From Eumeta japonica (lineage: Eukaryota; Arthropoda; Insecta; Lepidoptera; Psychidae), in contig BGZK01001194.1 in assembly GCA_005406025.1 (NCBI GenBank), forward strand, positions 124,001 to 188,000: a DNA stretch of 64,000 nt, written 5' to 3'. The notes under the pieces are model-generated. The model was not told the DNA's origin and made no database searches. It saw only the letters and a list, made by a program, of their open reading frames with translations. The translations under genes and the position numbers were made by a program. Of the stretch, positions 35,400 to 46,326 are shown piece after piece (position 1 is the first letter of the stretch; every line of letters begins with the position of its first letter).

Positions 35400-37400
35400 C
35401 ACATTACCGTCAAAACTTCGAATCGCCTTCCTTTTGGTGGAATGGCGCTGACGCTAGTAGTCTGTACTGTTAGTAAACATAGGTAACTTAACTTTAAACG
35501 AAAAAAGTTTACTTTACAAAGTTTTTGTTATTGTCAGTCAGGGTGAATTGCTGATTATTTTGTCGATCTTAATATACGGTTCAAATATCAGGCGAAATCG
35601 GTAGAAGAGAGTACTTTTGGAAATCAATTCACACGCTTCTGGGCATAGATTGTCTCCGGAGGTACTCGACCTATTTCAATTGGGAGTTTTTCCACCTGAG
35701 CCGAACGTTAGTGACGGAGACTGGTATATATATCGATAACGAGACAGTAAAAAAAGTGATTCGCCGGTTCAATAAGTAGCAGGTACATCCACCGGCTACT
35801 CATTGTCGACAGTAAATAGAGTGTTATAAATGAATATCGACTCTAGATGCCCCAATGGAAAAGACAATATGAAATAATTGCGCCATACCAGACTGTAGCT
35901 CATTTCATCGAAACATGCAACCTACCGCGTAGATACCGTATAGATCTTTTTCTACCCTCGCAAAGCATAGTCTTGATTGCGTGCCTCAATGGCACAGGAA
36001 AGATTATCTGGACTAGCTCTCATAAATATGCAAAAAGATGTGAACCTGAATATCTATGAAATTATCAACGTTTTAGCAAAAAAAGAAACATAGACTCTAA
36101 TTTGTAATTTAAGTAAGAACCTAAATAAAATTACTTAATATAAAATTTATACTAAGAGTTTAATTTAATTTGATATCTTTTGAAGTTGTGACAATTTAAT
36201 TCAATCGGTTCAGTACTTTAGTGTCTAAAGGAGACATTGTGATGAGCAAGCAAACATACAAAATTACTTTTCTATTTTCGTGAGCGAATAACCAACAATT
36301 TACAGGTTCATTAATTTACTAGTATTTGCACCATGGCTTTGCCTAGATGGAACTGTACACTGCACAACATTTTAGTCAGGGCGTCATATACTCTGTAAAC
36401 ATCTCCTTTCTAGAAATGCAGAATATCGATCAAGAGAGAGTTCATACTCCGACTCGCGCACTTGACGGAATTTCGGGTAACTGTGACCACAACCTTTTTT
36501 GAAGGCTGGATCCGCGTTTGTGATGCGGTGTCCGTTACGATCTCGATTTTAGTCGTTCTCTCGGTCTGTGTATTTTAGGCTTAAGATACTTTATTTCCAT
36601 TAAAGAAAATATCATTTACGCGAGAAGAACAACTATATGACAATAATCCAAGATCAGTGTGCGATCATTAGAATTTGAGCTAAGGTATATAGGCAGTCAA
36701 CAGTTAAATCTTATGTACGGTTCAACTATTGCTTGCTACGTTATGATAATAATTTATTTTATTTCTTTTCCCTCTTGCGGCGAGGTGAAGGTAAAAAATG
36801 CATAGCGTACACTCTCGCGCCCGTGCACACGTGTAGTGTGGAGTGTGGAGCTGAAACCCACTAAAGAAGTGTCCTTGAAGAAATGGCGGGTCGGCAGATG
36901 CTGTCTAGCTGGAATTCTATAACAACTTCACCGAACGCGGCCGGACGACTCACGGAGGGGCTGACGGCGCAATTTTAATAAAGACTTATCCAATAAAGGC
37001 ATTCTACTGCAGGTCGTAATTGAGCCTTATTTGAGGACATTAGATATGTAAATACCTATTGGACAACCAAATCAACTACTAGATAACCAAAGTCGCCAAT
37101 TAAAGGTCGTTGCTATCACTTTGCTACCATTTTTGTGTAATAAAACTTCATAAAATATATAACAGTATGGAAACTGTAACTGCAAATGTTTGTTTTAAGA
37201 CAGTCCTTATAATGTATTATTTTACGTTAACTCCACGTGCCTTTTAAATGTATTTCAAAATGTTACCGTAAAAACTTGCGAAATAGTTTAGATCGACAGA
37301 TCGGTTAGTTATTGTTGTTCCTGCGTATTTTCTAAATATATGTATGTAGATGTTTTAAACATGAGAGGCGCTAGGTACTTACGCATTTTATTGCCGGTCG
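35400..37400. other. Intergenic stretch without a supportable gene
   Basis: A frame near 35590-35775 reads like degraded protein (SGEIGRREYFWKSIH...) but is short, ends in stops and matches no family I know. A moderately GC-rich piece lies at 36760-36980. Nothing else is recognised. Confidence 0.35.
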
Positions 37401-37519
37401 CCCGGGCGACTCGGGGACTCACCGCGCGGTGGTGATGCACAAGCGATTGCTGATCGCTGGCGGCCAATAAGGACACGGGATCAAATAGAAGTGTTCACAC
37501 TGCGAGCATCTATCGAGAC

Positions 37520-37844
37520 GACCGGACATCGCACTCAAAATGGTTAAGGCTTTCGTTACAGAAAAAAATATATTGGAAATACGATTCCGGTCTTTAAGCG
37601 ATAACATCACTCTTTTACGCTTTGACATTTTTAAATTTGTATACGTGAGACGCACATCAGAACGAAGTAACAGTTGCCGACTAAATAAAACAATACGACA
37701 CGCGTGGAGTGGCGATCAAGCGGGGCGCGGGCGAGGCGTAATGCAAGTTCCGACACGTTCATGTTAGAATAAATTCGTCGCGGTTGGCAGTCCGGATAAT
37801 CGCGAATCCGTTTAACTGAGGGCCGGATAATCGAGTTTCTACTG
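37520..37844 (-). mobile_element. 5' end of a pogo/Tigger-type transposon
   Basis: The terminal sequence on the - strand is CAGTAGAAACTCGATTATCC starting at 37844 next to TA, a typical pogo/Tigger terminal repeat. About 215 bp inward on the same strand, from 37628, a frame starts MSKRKRVMLSLKDRNRIS, like the CENP-B-type HTH that opens these transposases. The rest of the element is missing or unrecognisable. Confidence 0.6.
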
Positions 37845-38067
37845 TAGTTAATTTATATTCATTAGGTTAATTCCTAGTACACTTTGAAGATGATTTTAAA
37901 CAACAATAATTAAATAGCATTTCGATTAGTTTGTTTTGGATGACCTGCAGTTCAGATACTTTGATTTTGCATGTACTATCTCATACTTCAATTGAATAGA
38001 TAAGATGTGATTTTACTAGAAAGTAGTAGATTGTTATGTATTTTTTTGGAGCATGCATCATGTTATG

Positions 38068-38527
38068 TCACGAAGAGGGCCCATTAGTGGGAATAATTTC
38101 TTTTTGATGTAATAATTGTTGGCATTCCAAATAAGTCAACTGTCCAGGTATAGGTTTCACCTGGACAGTTGACTTATTTGACTGGATTTTTTTGGACTTC
38201 TTTTGTATCTGTAAACTATTGATGGTTAAGGCTGTGTGCTTAGGTAAGGGTTTGTTTTTAGCTTTGTACATAACGCAGGAAATTTTCGGATTATTAACTG
38301 CTAGAAACTTTCATCTGAAGTAGATTATAGAGAATGTCTAAATCACTCTGAGCTGATTCGATTATATCATCTATGGAAGATCCTACACAAAATGGACATG
38401 TATTATCCGCATACAGAGTGTTTGCTAGTGTACAGATTTTTCTTTCTACTGTTTCATTGTATGTGTACATTAACATGACACAAAACCTTAGGATTCTACC
38501 CAAAAGGCATAGTGCTTCTGATTTCAC
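38068..38527 (-). pseudogene. LINE reverse transcriptase fragment
   Basis: The - strand reads TLYADNTCPFCVGSSIDDII (the YADD catalytic box, here YADN) followed by QSDLDILYNLLQMK. In another frame, 38271 to 38068, comes KAKNKPLPKHTALTINSLQI, the next conserved region of non-LTR reverse transcriptases. Frameshifts, the changed catalytic Asp and an inserted palindrome show it is dead. Jockey/CR1-like by motif. Confidence 0.65.
38129..38179. repeat. Perfect 21-bp hairpin inside the LINE fragment
   Basis: aaataagtcaactgtccagg t (38129-38149) pairs exactly with 38159-38179 around a 9-nt loop. Confidence 0.9.
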
Positions 38528-39515
38528 TTTATCTCTGCCTTATTGTATCAGATTTTTTTCCACTGCCAAGATCACCTAGGGTTAAAAAAGTGTTATTATA
38601 TACGTTGTAAAATTTGGAGCTATTAAAACATTTTATTATTTCTTTTAGGACAGCGAATAAATTTATGAATTCAGAACCCAGGAAAATTATGAAATTGATA
38701 TTGAATGGATCGCCTATCAAATACGAAGGTAAAGAGAGGAAGAGTTCTATAGCCACTTTTCACAGATTTTTGATCTGGAAAAGCTCACAAAACATTAGTA
38801 TTTTTGAGTTTTTTAAGCTCAAAAAAACTTAAAAAGCTAAAGATCTGAGTTTATGACCTCCTTGAGCTTAAAGCTCATTATCTACTATTAATATTAAACT
38901 ACCGCTATGTACATAAGAGAGACATGACAAACGGTGTTCGTCCCTTTTTGATCGTATATCAATATTGTGTTGTGTGAGGTGTTAATAAGATAATTATAAA
39001 AATAAATAACACTTGTTCGATATCTTCGTTCGATATCTGTCAATCCTCTGGAATCAATATTCAATCATTTGGATAGAGGGAGAGGCAGATTCGAAGGTCA
39101 GCGGTGGGTTGCATGCTGCATATTAATGCATGTTGCAGGCAAGCGTCATCGTATATCAAGTTTCAATTCTATAAATACATAGTGATTTCGCCTTTTATGA
39201 TGTTAGATGCAAATGATTTTTTAATTTTCGTTATTATTGATGTTATTCTTATAGAAAAGAGGAAAACTTCCATTATAAAAACGTGTACAAATAAATGATT
39301 CAGTGTTAAGGGTATATTTTTTCACGAGTTTGTTTAATGTAAATAAAATATTGAATTTGGTAACAGGGGCCACCATTGGATATGTATATACTAGCATGAT
39401 ATGTCAAATTATACGTAGCATTTTTTTATTTAGACTTTATTTTGTAGGTATAAAGATTGACAGACCGGCAAGTCACACTTATTGTTGACTTTTTATAAAA
39501 TCAAGGCAAACTCTC

Positions 39516-41611
39516 ATAGTAGGGGAGCCCAAGATTTACTCAAGCGCGAATCAGATTAATATAAGGGACTTTACATATTGATAAGTACCTCCAGCCAGTA
39601 TGAGCCCTTAATATAGGGGGATACGCTCAGGGGAACCCGTCAGATTACTAAAAAAAATCGATCGTCTGAAATATTCGAACGTATAAGATATAGATAAGGG
39701 GGATTAATTACCAGCTAATAAGTGTTAATTTTGCGAATCTGACAATTTGAGCGTAATCTAACGGGGTAGGAAAGTAACACAGTTGCAAAAAAACGATGTC
39801 TAGATTTACTCGAGCGCGATAATTTTTTTTTATTTTAGAGGTAATGATACTAGAATAACAAAAAAAATGTAATCAGACGATTTCCGCAGGCGAAACGAAT
39901 CAAAATTGTTAATTAAGATCAGATCGTGTAGCTAGGGTAAAGCATGTATTCCCCGTTCCGTGCCTCTCTATTCCTTTCACTTTTCCATTATCTGTGATTC
40001 TCTCGCACCTTCTCCACGTTGTTTTTTGACGCCATGACACCATTATAGCTGACCATAAACCACGTTTTTATCTTATAATATGTACAACGCTCCGATTTGT
40101 GTGTGAAACAAAGTTGGTTTTCTAAATAAAATTTGGTGACTAACATATATTGTTAGTATGAGTGATAACGACATAAATTGTTTTTTCCGTGAAAAAGGTT
40201 TATCTTCTAAAATGCGAGATTTACATCTAAAACTTTGAGAAAATGTAAAATAGTATTAGAGTATCGTCGTAGCAAGTCGTCTCTACGAAAATCTCGTACT
40301 ACGTATGATAAAATTAAATTTTCTCCAGAACCTTCAATAAATAAAAATTATCACGCGTTATTATCACAGGTTATTCACTGTTATAAAAGTATCTCCTGAT
40401 TTTCAACAGCAACAGGATAGCAAGCAAAAAATAATGATAATGCACGGGATGAACCACATGTTCTTGTGTCTTCCACAACTGAGGCTGCTGATGTATTTCT
40501 GGATAAGTAGGTGCTAATATGAATAATAAACTTTAATAAATAAATATTTCTGAAGAAAAAAATGTACAAGATTTATAATAAAATTTAAATAACCGATTAA
40601 ACCTACACTGAAAAAAAAATTTATAGAAAATTTTCTTGATATGGGAATTTATGTCCGTGAAAATTTAAAATACATGTTTTTAGCGGAAAAATTCGTTAAA
40701 TTGATTGGAATAATTTTCAATTAATTCTAATCAAATTTGTCTCTTTTATATCTGTTATTCAAAAATAAATATTAATGCTGTTTTCTTAACAAATTAATAA
40801 TAATATACTATACTTTTGATTGTCAACGTATTTTTTGAAACAAGACATTCCCATTTGAGAAAAGTATGTTTTTCTTAATGTATTTTCGGGAAAAAATTTT
40901 TAAGAGTATGGAATGTAAAATAAAAAAAATGCTAATATAGAATTAATAAAAAAAAATTCATTTTTAATGCCAATTTTCAAGTTTATGCCATTGTTAGCTG
41001 ATTTTTTATTGGTATAATATTTTCAGGACAAAGGAATCAAGCAATTGTAAGCGAGACTTAAAAACTCTTTTTTATTGTTAAAATAACAATACCTCTTAAA
41101 AAAATAGTCAGATTATTGGTCAGTGTGCTGGGACATCATGATGAACCTTCAGTATGCTAATATGAAGCGCTCGAGTATTTCAAAATGGCAATATTTGTTA
41201 CATTTTCAAAAATTCGCTGTGAGCTTGTGTCACTTCCAAATCGCAGATTAAGAAATTGGAGCATTTATAGGGTTTACTGAACACCCCCTCTGATAATTTG
41301 ACACGCTTGAGTAAATTAATTTTTGGTTTTCACCCCTTCTGCATGGCCACCCCCACCACATAAATCGTCAGATTAATACATACTTCATATTAAAGACATA
41401 TTGGAGCATGAAAAACATCAGTATCTGACACGTTTGACTATTTCTATGTCACTATTTTTTTTACAATTTTGAAAATCTGTAGACCCTTCACCCACCGCTA
41501 AAAGCGATAACATAATAAGATCATTTATTTTTCCTATCATCTAATCTACCAATTCTAATAGGTTTCCTCGATGCTCAAGTAAATCTATATCATGGGCTCT
41601 CCTATTATAAA
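39516..41611. mobile_element. 2.1-kb terminal-inverted-repeat element, family unknown
   Basis: The left end TAGTAGGGGAGCCCAAGATT continues tactcaagcgcga. The right end read in complement is TAATAGGAGAGCCCATGATA, then tagatttacttgagcatcga. The match runs over about 35 bp with one 6-bp insertion. The inside is AT-rich, with short + frames near 40158-40240 (start MSDNDINCFFREKGLSSKMR) and 40380-40510 that may be transposase debris. I do not recognise the superfamily; target duplications are unclear. Confidence 0.6.
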
Positions 41612-42254
41612 TAGTGACAGAAATATATTAATTTTTGTAGGGTTTATTTATTTCATTTAAAGAATTATTAAAAATATTTTATTTAAAGAAAAATAGAGTA
41701 ACAAATACGTCATTACGAGTTTGTTCCGAAACTTAGTGCTTAATGCGAAGTATTGCTTATCTAACTGTCATTCACAAATGAAATGAAATAATGATTCTTA
41801 TATTTTCTTTAAAGAAAATGTACGAATTCAGATATTTTATTGCAAAGTAGGTCTATGGATAATGTTATAGCCGCTATCTTTATATTTTAGATTAACTATT
41901 GCTTATAATGTATGTGTTTAATGCTTTGTACAAAAAACTAAGCTAAAATATTTCAAAATGATTGTTAACAGCCTTTCCCATTATAGCACTGTTTTTTTCA
42001 TTACAACTGTACAAGATGGCGGCCGGGTTACCATGTAGTCGTGAAATTCCTCCTTTGAAAATTTTTATGTTGTCACTTGAAGTATTTTATTTAGCCTAAA
42101 AGTCTCAGTTCAAGCTGCACCAATAGCGAATATTGTGTATATAATGTGTTTTACGAATGAATGTTTATTTTTCTTTTATGTATAATATTTTATATGTAGT
42201 TATATATTTATAGCTCAAGGTAATCTCGTTGGAAATTAGACATTTTGTGAAAGA

Positions 42255-42400
42255 TAAACGTATTTCAAATCAAATCAAATATATCTTTATTTCGTAGGTC
42301 ATAGTTTTACACTTGAAATACGTCATTAATGTATTTGTTTAAGATGTCATAAATACAGAGTTATTATAACAATGAATATGCTTTTTTTTTTATTTCCAGT
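42255..42400 (-). mobile_element. LINE 3' tail (minus orientation)
   Basis: 'caaatcaaatcaaatatatc' plus 'tttatttcgtaggtcatag' is the complement of a non-LTR retrotransposon 3' end with a GATTT-type tail, common in Lepidoptera. Confidence 0.5.
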
Positions 42401-42799
42401 TAACATATTTTGATACTCATATCGATATACAAATATTTAATCGTTGCTTCCTTCCTAAAAATATATATGGACAGTGTAAAAGAGAAAAACAAATGTTTTT
42501 CTTGTTGACAGTTTTCCCAATATTAGGATTTGATCTAAATCCATAAAAAAAAATCGGTTAAGAGCATGGTGTGCCATGATAACTGTAGGAATCCGAAGCC
42601 GTTGCTACAAAGAATGTACTACATATGATAGAACTACGTTGTTTCACTTTTTTTCATGTTTCTTGCACGTAACAGGTATAAGCACTTTAGTCGCCTATAA
42701 CAAGTAACGAGTAGGTACGTCAAATATTACTTTTAAACTAGTGTCAACTAAGATGCCCCAGCATAAGAGCTATATATTCACAGCACTTACGATTTTACG

Positions 42800-43078
42800 A
42801 TATTTTTGAAAGATCTGTAGAAATATATGGCACATGTTGATGCATGCTAAAAAAATTTTTTTTCAGCTTCTGTTACATGTATTTATTTTTGTTACAGAAA
42901 TATTTATTTTTGTTATTTAACTATGATATTAAGTAGCGGTTTATCCAAAACACCTATACTCCGAATTTCATCAATGTACATCTTAAAGTTTTTGAGTAAA
43001 ATTATTGTGACATACGGATGGACATGAAGAAACTATAAGGGTTCCGTTTTTGCCTTTTTGGCACGGAACCCTAAAAAT
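42800..43078 (-). repeat. Lepidopteran interspersed repeat headed by AGGGTTCCG hairpin, copy B
   Basis: On the - strand it starts agggttccgtgccaaaaagg, then aaacggaaccc, and carries the same ordered blocks as copy A at 15615-15905. It is inverted relative to copy A and starts about 620 bp upstream of the aprataxin gene. Confidence 0.75.
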
Positions 43079-43696
43079 GGTAGCCATCGACATTATTTGA
43101 TACCTATAAAATTTAAAGCTATAAATTTCAAATTTTTCCTATCTGATGGTGAATACTGACTATAATATTGTTTAATGTACCGTTAATTCTTAAAGGTGGT
43201 AATTTCTGTAATTTCATTCCAAAAATATCAATCTGTCTTAAATATCGATACTTCTAAAAATTATTAACTAAATTTTATCAATCTATCATACATACAGTAC
43301 GTTATTTTGACTTATTAAATTTATTTTTATTCTACCATTATTTTGTACGAAACTGTGCTGTATCCTTCTTGCGAATTAATCTGTGTACTTCTTTAATTCA
43401 ATGTTTATAATAGTGTTTTAAATTGTTCAAAAACTCTTATTTTGTGTGATATAATATAATTGAGAAATAACAAACAGCTTACAAAATATTCACTATTAGT
43501 GAATTATTAGAAAATAACTAAAAAAATGTACATTATGTATTATTCGACGTTGTGGAGTAGTTTTTCCAAAATAAGTAGCTTACGATTTGTCGTTTAACCC
43601 ATACAGATGTGGAAGTTGAACGAACAACTTGTATATTTATCTGCCGTATATATTCATAAAATTACGATTTGGTAATTTTAAATTACCAGAAGAAAA

Positions 43697-44357
43697 ATGA
43701 GCAAAAGACCTTCAAGTTTTTTAATGGACGGTATTTCAAAGCCAAAACAAGCTAAACATTGGTCATTAGGGCTTGTTAATTCTATGAATGATCCAAACTT
43801 ATTAATAAAAGAGACTGATAAAATTGTTATTATTAAAGACAAATATCCTAAAGCAAAAGTCCATTATTTAATGCTTCCACGAGAAAATATAAACAGTATT
43901 CATAAACTAAATTCAAGTCATAGAGAATTAATTAATGAGTTCGGAAAATTGTTTAATGAACTAGTGAATGAAAATCCTGATATAAAGTTACAAGCTGGTT
44001 TTCATGCTATTCCAAGCATGCAAAGACTTCATATGCATGTAATTAGTGATGACATGGTGTCACCTTGTTTAAAAACTAAAGATCACTGGAATAGTTTTAC
44101 AACAAAATTTTTCATACCTTATGATGGTAAGTTCTGTGTTAAATAAAAATATTAAACTGTCATATGTAAGGTTTTTCAATTATTACTTTGTTTCAGATTT
44201 AATGAAAGAATTAGAAGAAAAAGGTTCAGTGTCAAAAATATCTCCCGAATTACATAAGAAATTGTTGTCAACTCCATTACAATGTCATAAGTGTGATTTT
44301 AAAGCAAAGACTATGCCTCATTTAAAAGAGCACATATTTTCACACTTAAATAAATAA
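43697..44357 (+). CDS. Aptx: Aprataxin (HIT domain plus C2H2 zinc finger)
   Basis: Two exons, 43697-44126 and 44197-44357, joined across a 70-bp intron (GTAAGT..tttcag), give 196 aa. Aprataxin removes AMP from 5'-adenylated DNA ends left by abortive ligation, in the nucleus during single-strand-break repair. Residues 17-140 are the HIT domain: H103-A-I-P-S-M then the catalytic H112-M-H114-V-I-S, followed by SPCLK.K.HWNSF, all matching the aprataxin branch over other HIT proteins. The zinc finger is C173-x2-C176-x12-H189-x3-H193. There is no FHA domain, unlike vertebrate aprataxin but as in the short fly form. The start has A at -3 (aaaaATG) and stops lie upstream. It converges with DBR1. Confidence 0.93.
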
Positions 44358-44445
44358 GCAAATTCCGGAAGTGTTTCATATTTGTAAAACAAATATCATG
44401 GCTCACTAGTAGTCACAGGTGTTGTCTTATGAGGGTATTAGATTT

Positions 44446-44486
44446 GGAACAGCATCCCCATGCTGTTCCTTGGGGAAAAGCCCCTA
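44446..44486 (+). other. Pair of stem-loops after the aprataxin stop
   Basis: ggaacagcat (44446-44455) pairs exactly with 44460-44469 around CCCC; then GGGG (44472-44475) pairs with CCCC (44481-44484). They lie 90-130 nt after the stop and so may be in the 3' UTR. Confidence 0.45.
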
Positions 44487-46326
44487 GGTTTTCTTCAAAT
44501 TGATCCAGTGCACGTTAGGAATTTCACATAGATGAAGGCGAACCTTTATTAATATCCAGATTTCATAACAATAGTTTCCTTGACTAATAGAGAATGTAAT
44601 AATTGATATTTTCAATTAACATGAGTTAAAGAATATTATTATGGGTGCTTTTTGTAACTCGTACAATTGCCAGGGCTTCAAGTCACATCTATGGTGCAAG
44701 CAAGTGTTCATATTCGCTAAAAGTTCACACGGAAAGTGGTTCATTTAATTAATGTGATTATATAGAATAACTTATATTTCCAGTTACTTTTTAAATCAAA
44801 TCATTAATTTATTGAACATCTGTTTATAAACTTTGACACTGTATGTTTTTATTTTATTATGAAGAGCTATGAATATAACAATTTTTAACTATTTTAATAT
44901 TAATTGCAGTAACAATATGTGTTGTAGGTTTCCATATATTATAAGAAAAAACTGAAATCCTTATAGAATCACTCGTGTTTGCGTCAGTTTATTTACATTT
45001 ACGTTTATATATATATGCAGAGATAGGTCCCAATGAAGACAATATAGCATGTCTATGCTAGACTGTCTAGTCTGATTTTCAGGGCTAATTGTGACATATC
45101 AAATGAACATATTTGTTATAATACTAATGTATGTACAGGTGGATTTATCATGCATTTTTGACAAATATTTTAGAACAACTTTTACAAAGTAACTATAAAA
45201 AAAATATATCATGAAAATTAGACTTAAATAGTATATCACACTCGCCATCAGGTGATTGGTCATACGGTGTGCTGCGACACTGTACTTAACATCAGCTGTT
45301 CTAAGGCTATCAGTACATTTCTTCATAGATGTTCTAAGCTATTTTCCTCAGAAACTTCAATGACTATGGTTTCTTTTGCAAAATTATTTTACCAGAGGAG
45401 GAGATTATGTATATTTGTGAAAAGATGCATCATAAAATCCATCCTGTATATATTTCCAAAATGTATAGTTTAAAAGATATTAAAGAAAACATGAAGATCA
45501 GCCATTCTCCTCTTATCTCCAGACCCACTTATCTAGATTTTGAAAAAAACCTGGAATACAGGATGTTATACTCTATAGGAAAATATAAATGAAAATGTAG
45601 TCTAAATTTCATAAAGCACAAAATAGTTATGAAGAGAAAATGTGTTGCATAATTTCACTGAGGGTTAATGCAATGATTTTACTATGAAACCCTCTTCATG
45701 CGAGGCCATTTCGCACTTGGTCAGATATTAATTACTGGTTAATATTTTAATATTTGTCAATAGGGATACAATTCCTAAAAAGGTTTTGTCTGTAATGGAC
45801 AGTGATAACATGTTTTAATGCTATTGTTCTCAAAATACTTTTGTATTGCATTGAGAACATTCATACCTTGAAAGTATTTTTTTTATTAAGTATGCTAAAG
45901 ATCCCCTACTGCTTTGAACATCTTATATTGCACCCTAAAGTATAGAAGCTATAACTAATCGTTAAGTGTTTCAGATTTCGATACGAAAATTAATACGTTA
46001 AATTTTTCCAATTTTGGTGTAGATCATGTATAAAACCACAATTACCTATATTCTTAGTTGATCCATGTAATAAGATAATTTAAAATACCTTATTAAAAAT
46101 ATCAGTGTAAAAAATATAAATAAATAAAACACACTTTTATACTTGTCATCTTTTTATGTCAGTAAAAAGTTAATTTATCTCATAATAATGTATATAATTA
46201 AAATAAACTTGCTGATTGCACTTAATTCATTATGTATAAAAAATATAATTTTCAATTACTTAATCTTCATTTTTCTAAAATATTATTAAGATAAATTGGA
46301 CTATTCATAAAAAATGACTAAATATA
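44487..46326. other. Intergenic region between convergent genes
   Basis: AT-rich. Contains a possible LINE-derived 'cactcgccatcaggtg' piece at about 45240 and short frames at 45252-45592 without a known domain. The 3' ends of both genes must lie here; no single clear poly(A) signal for DBR1 could be assigned. Confidence 0.45.
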
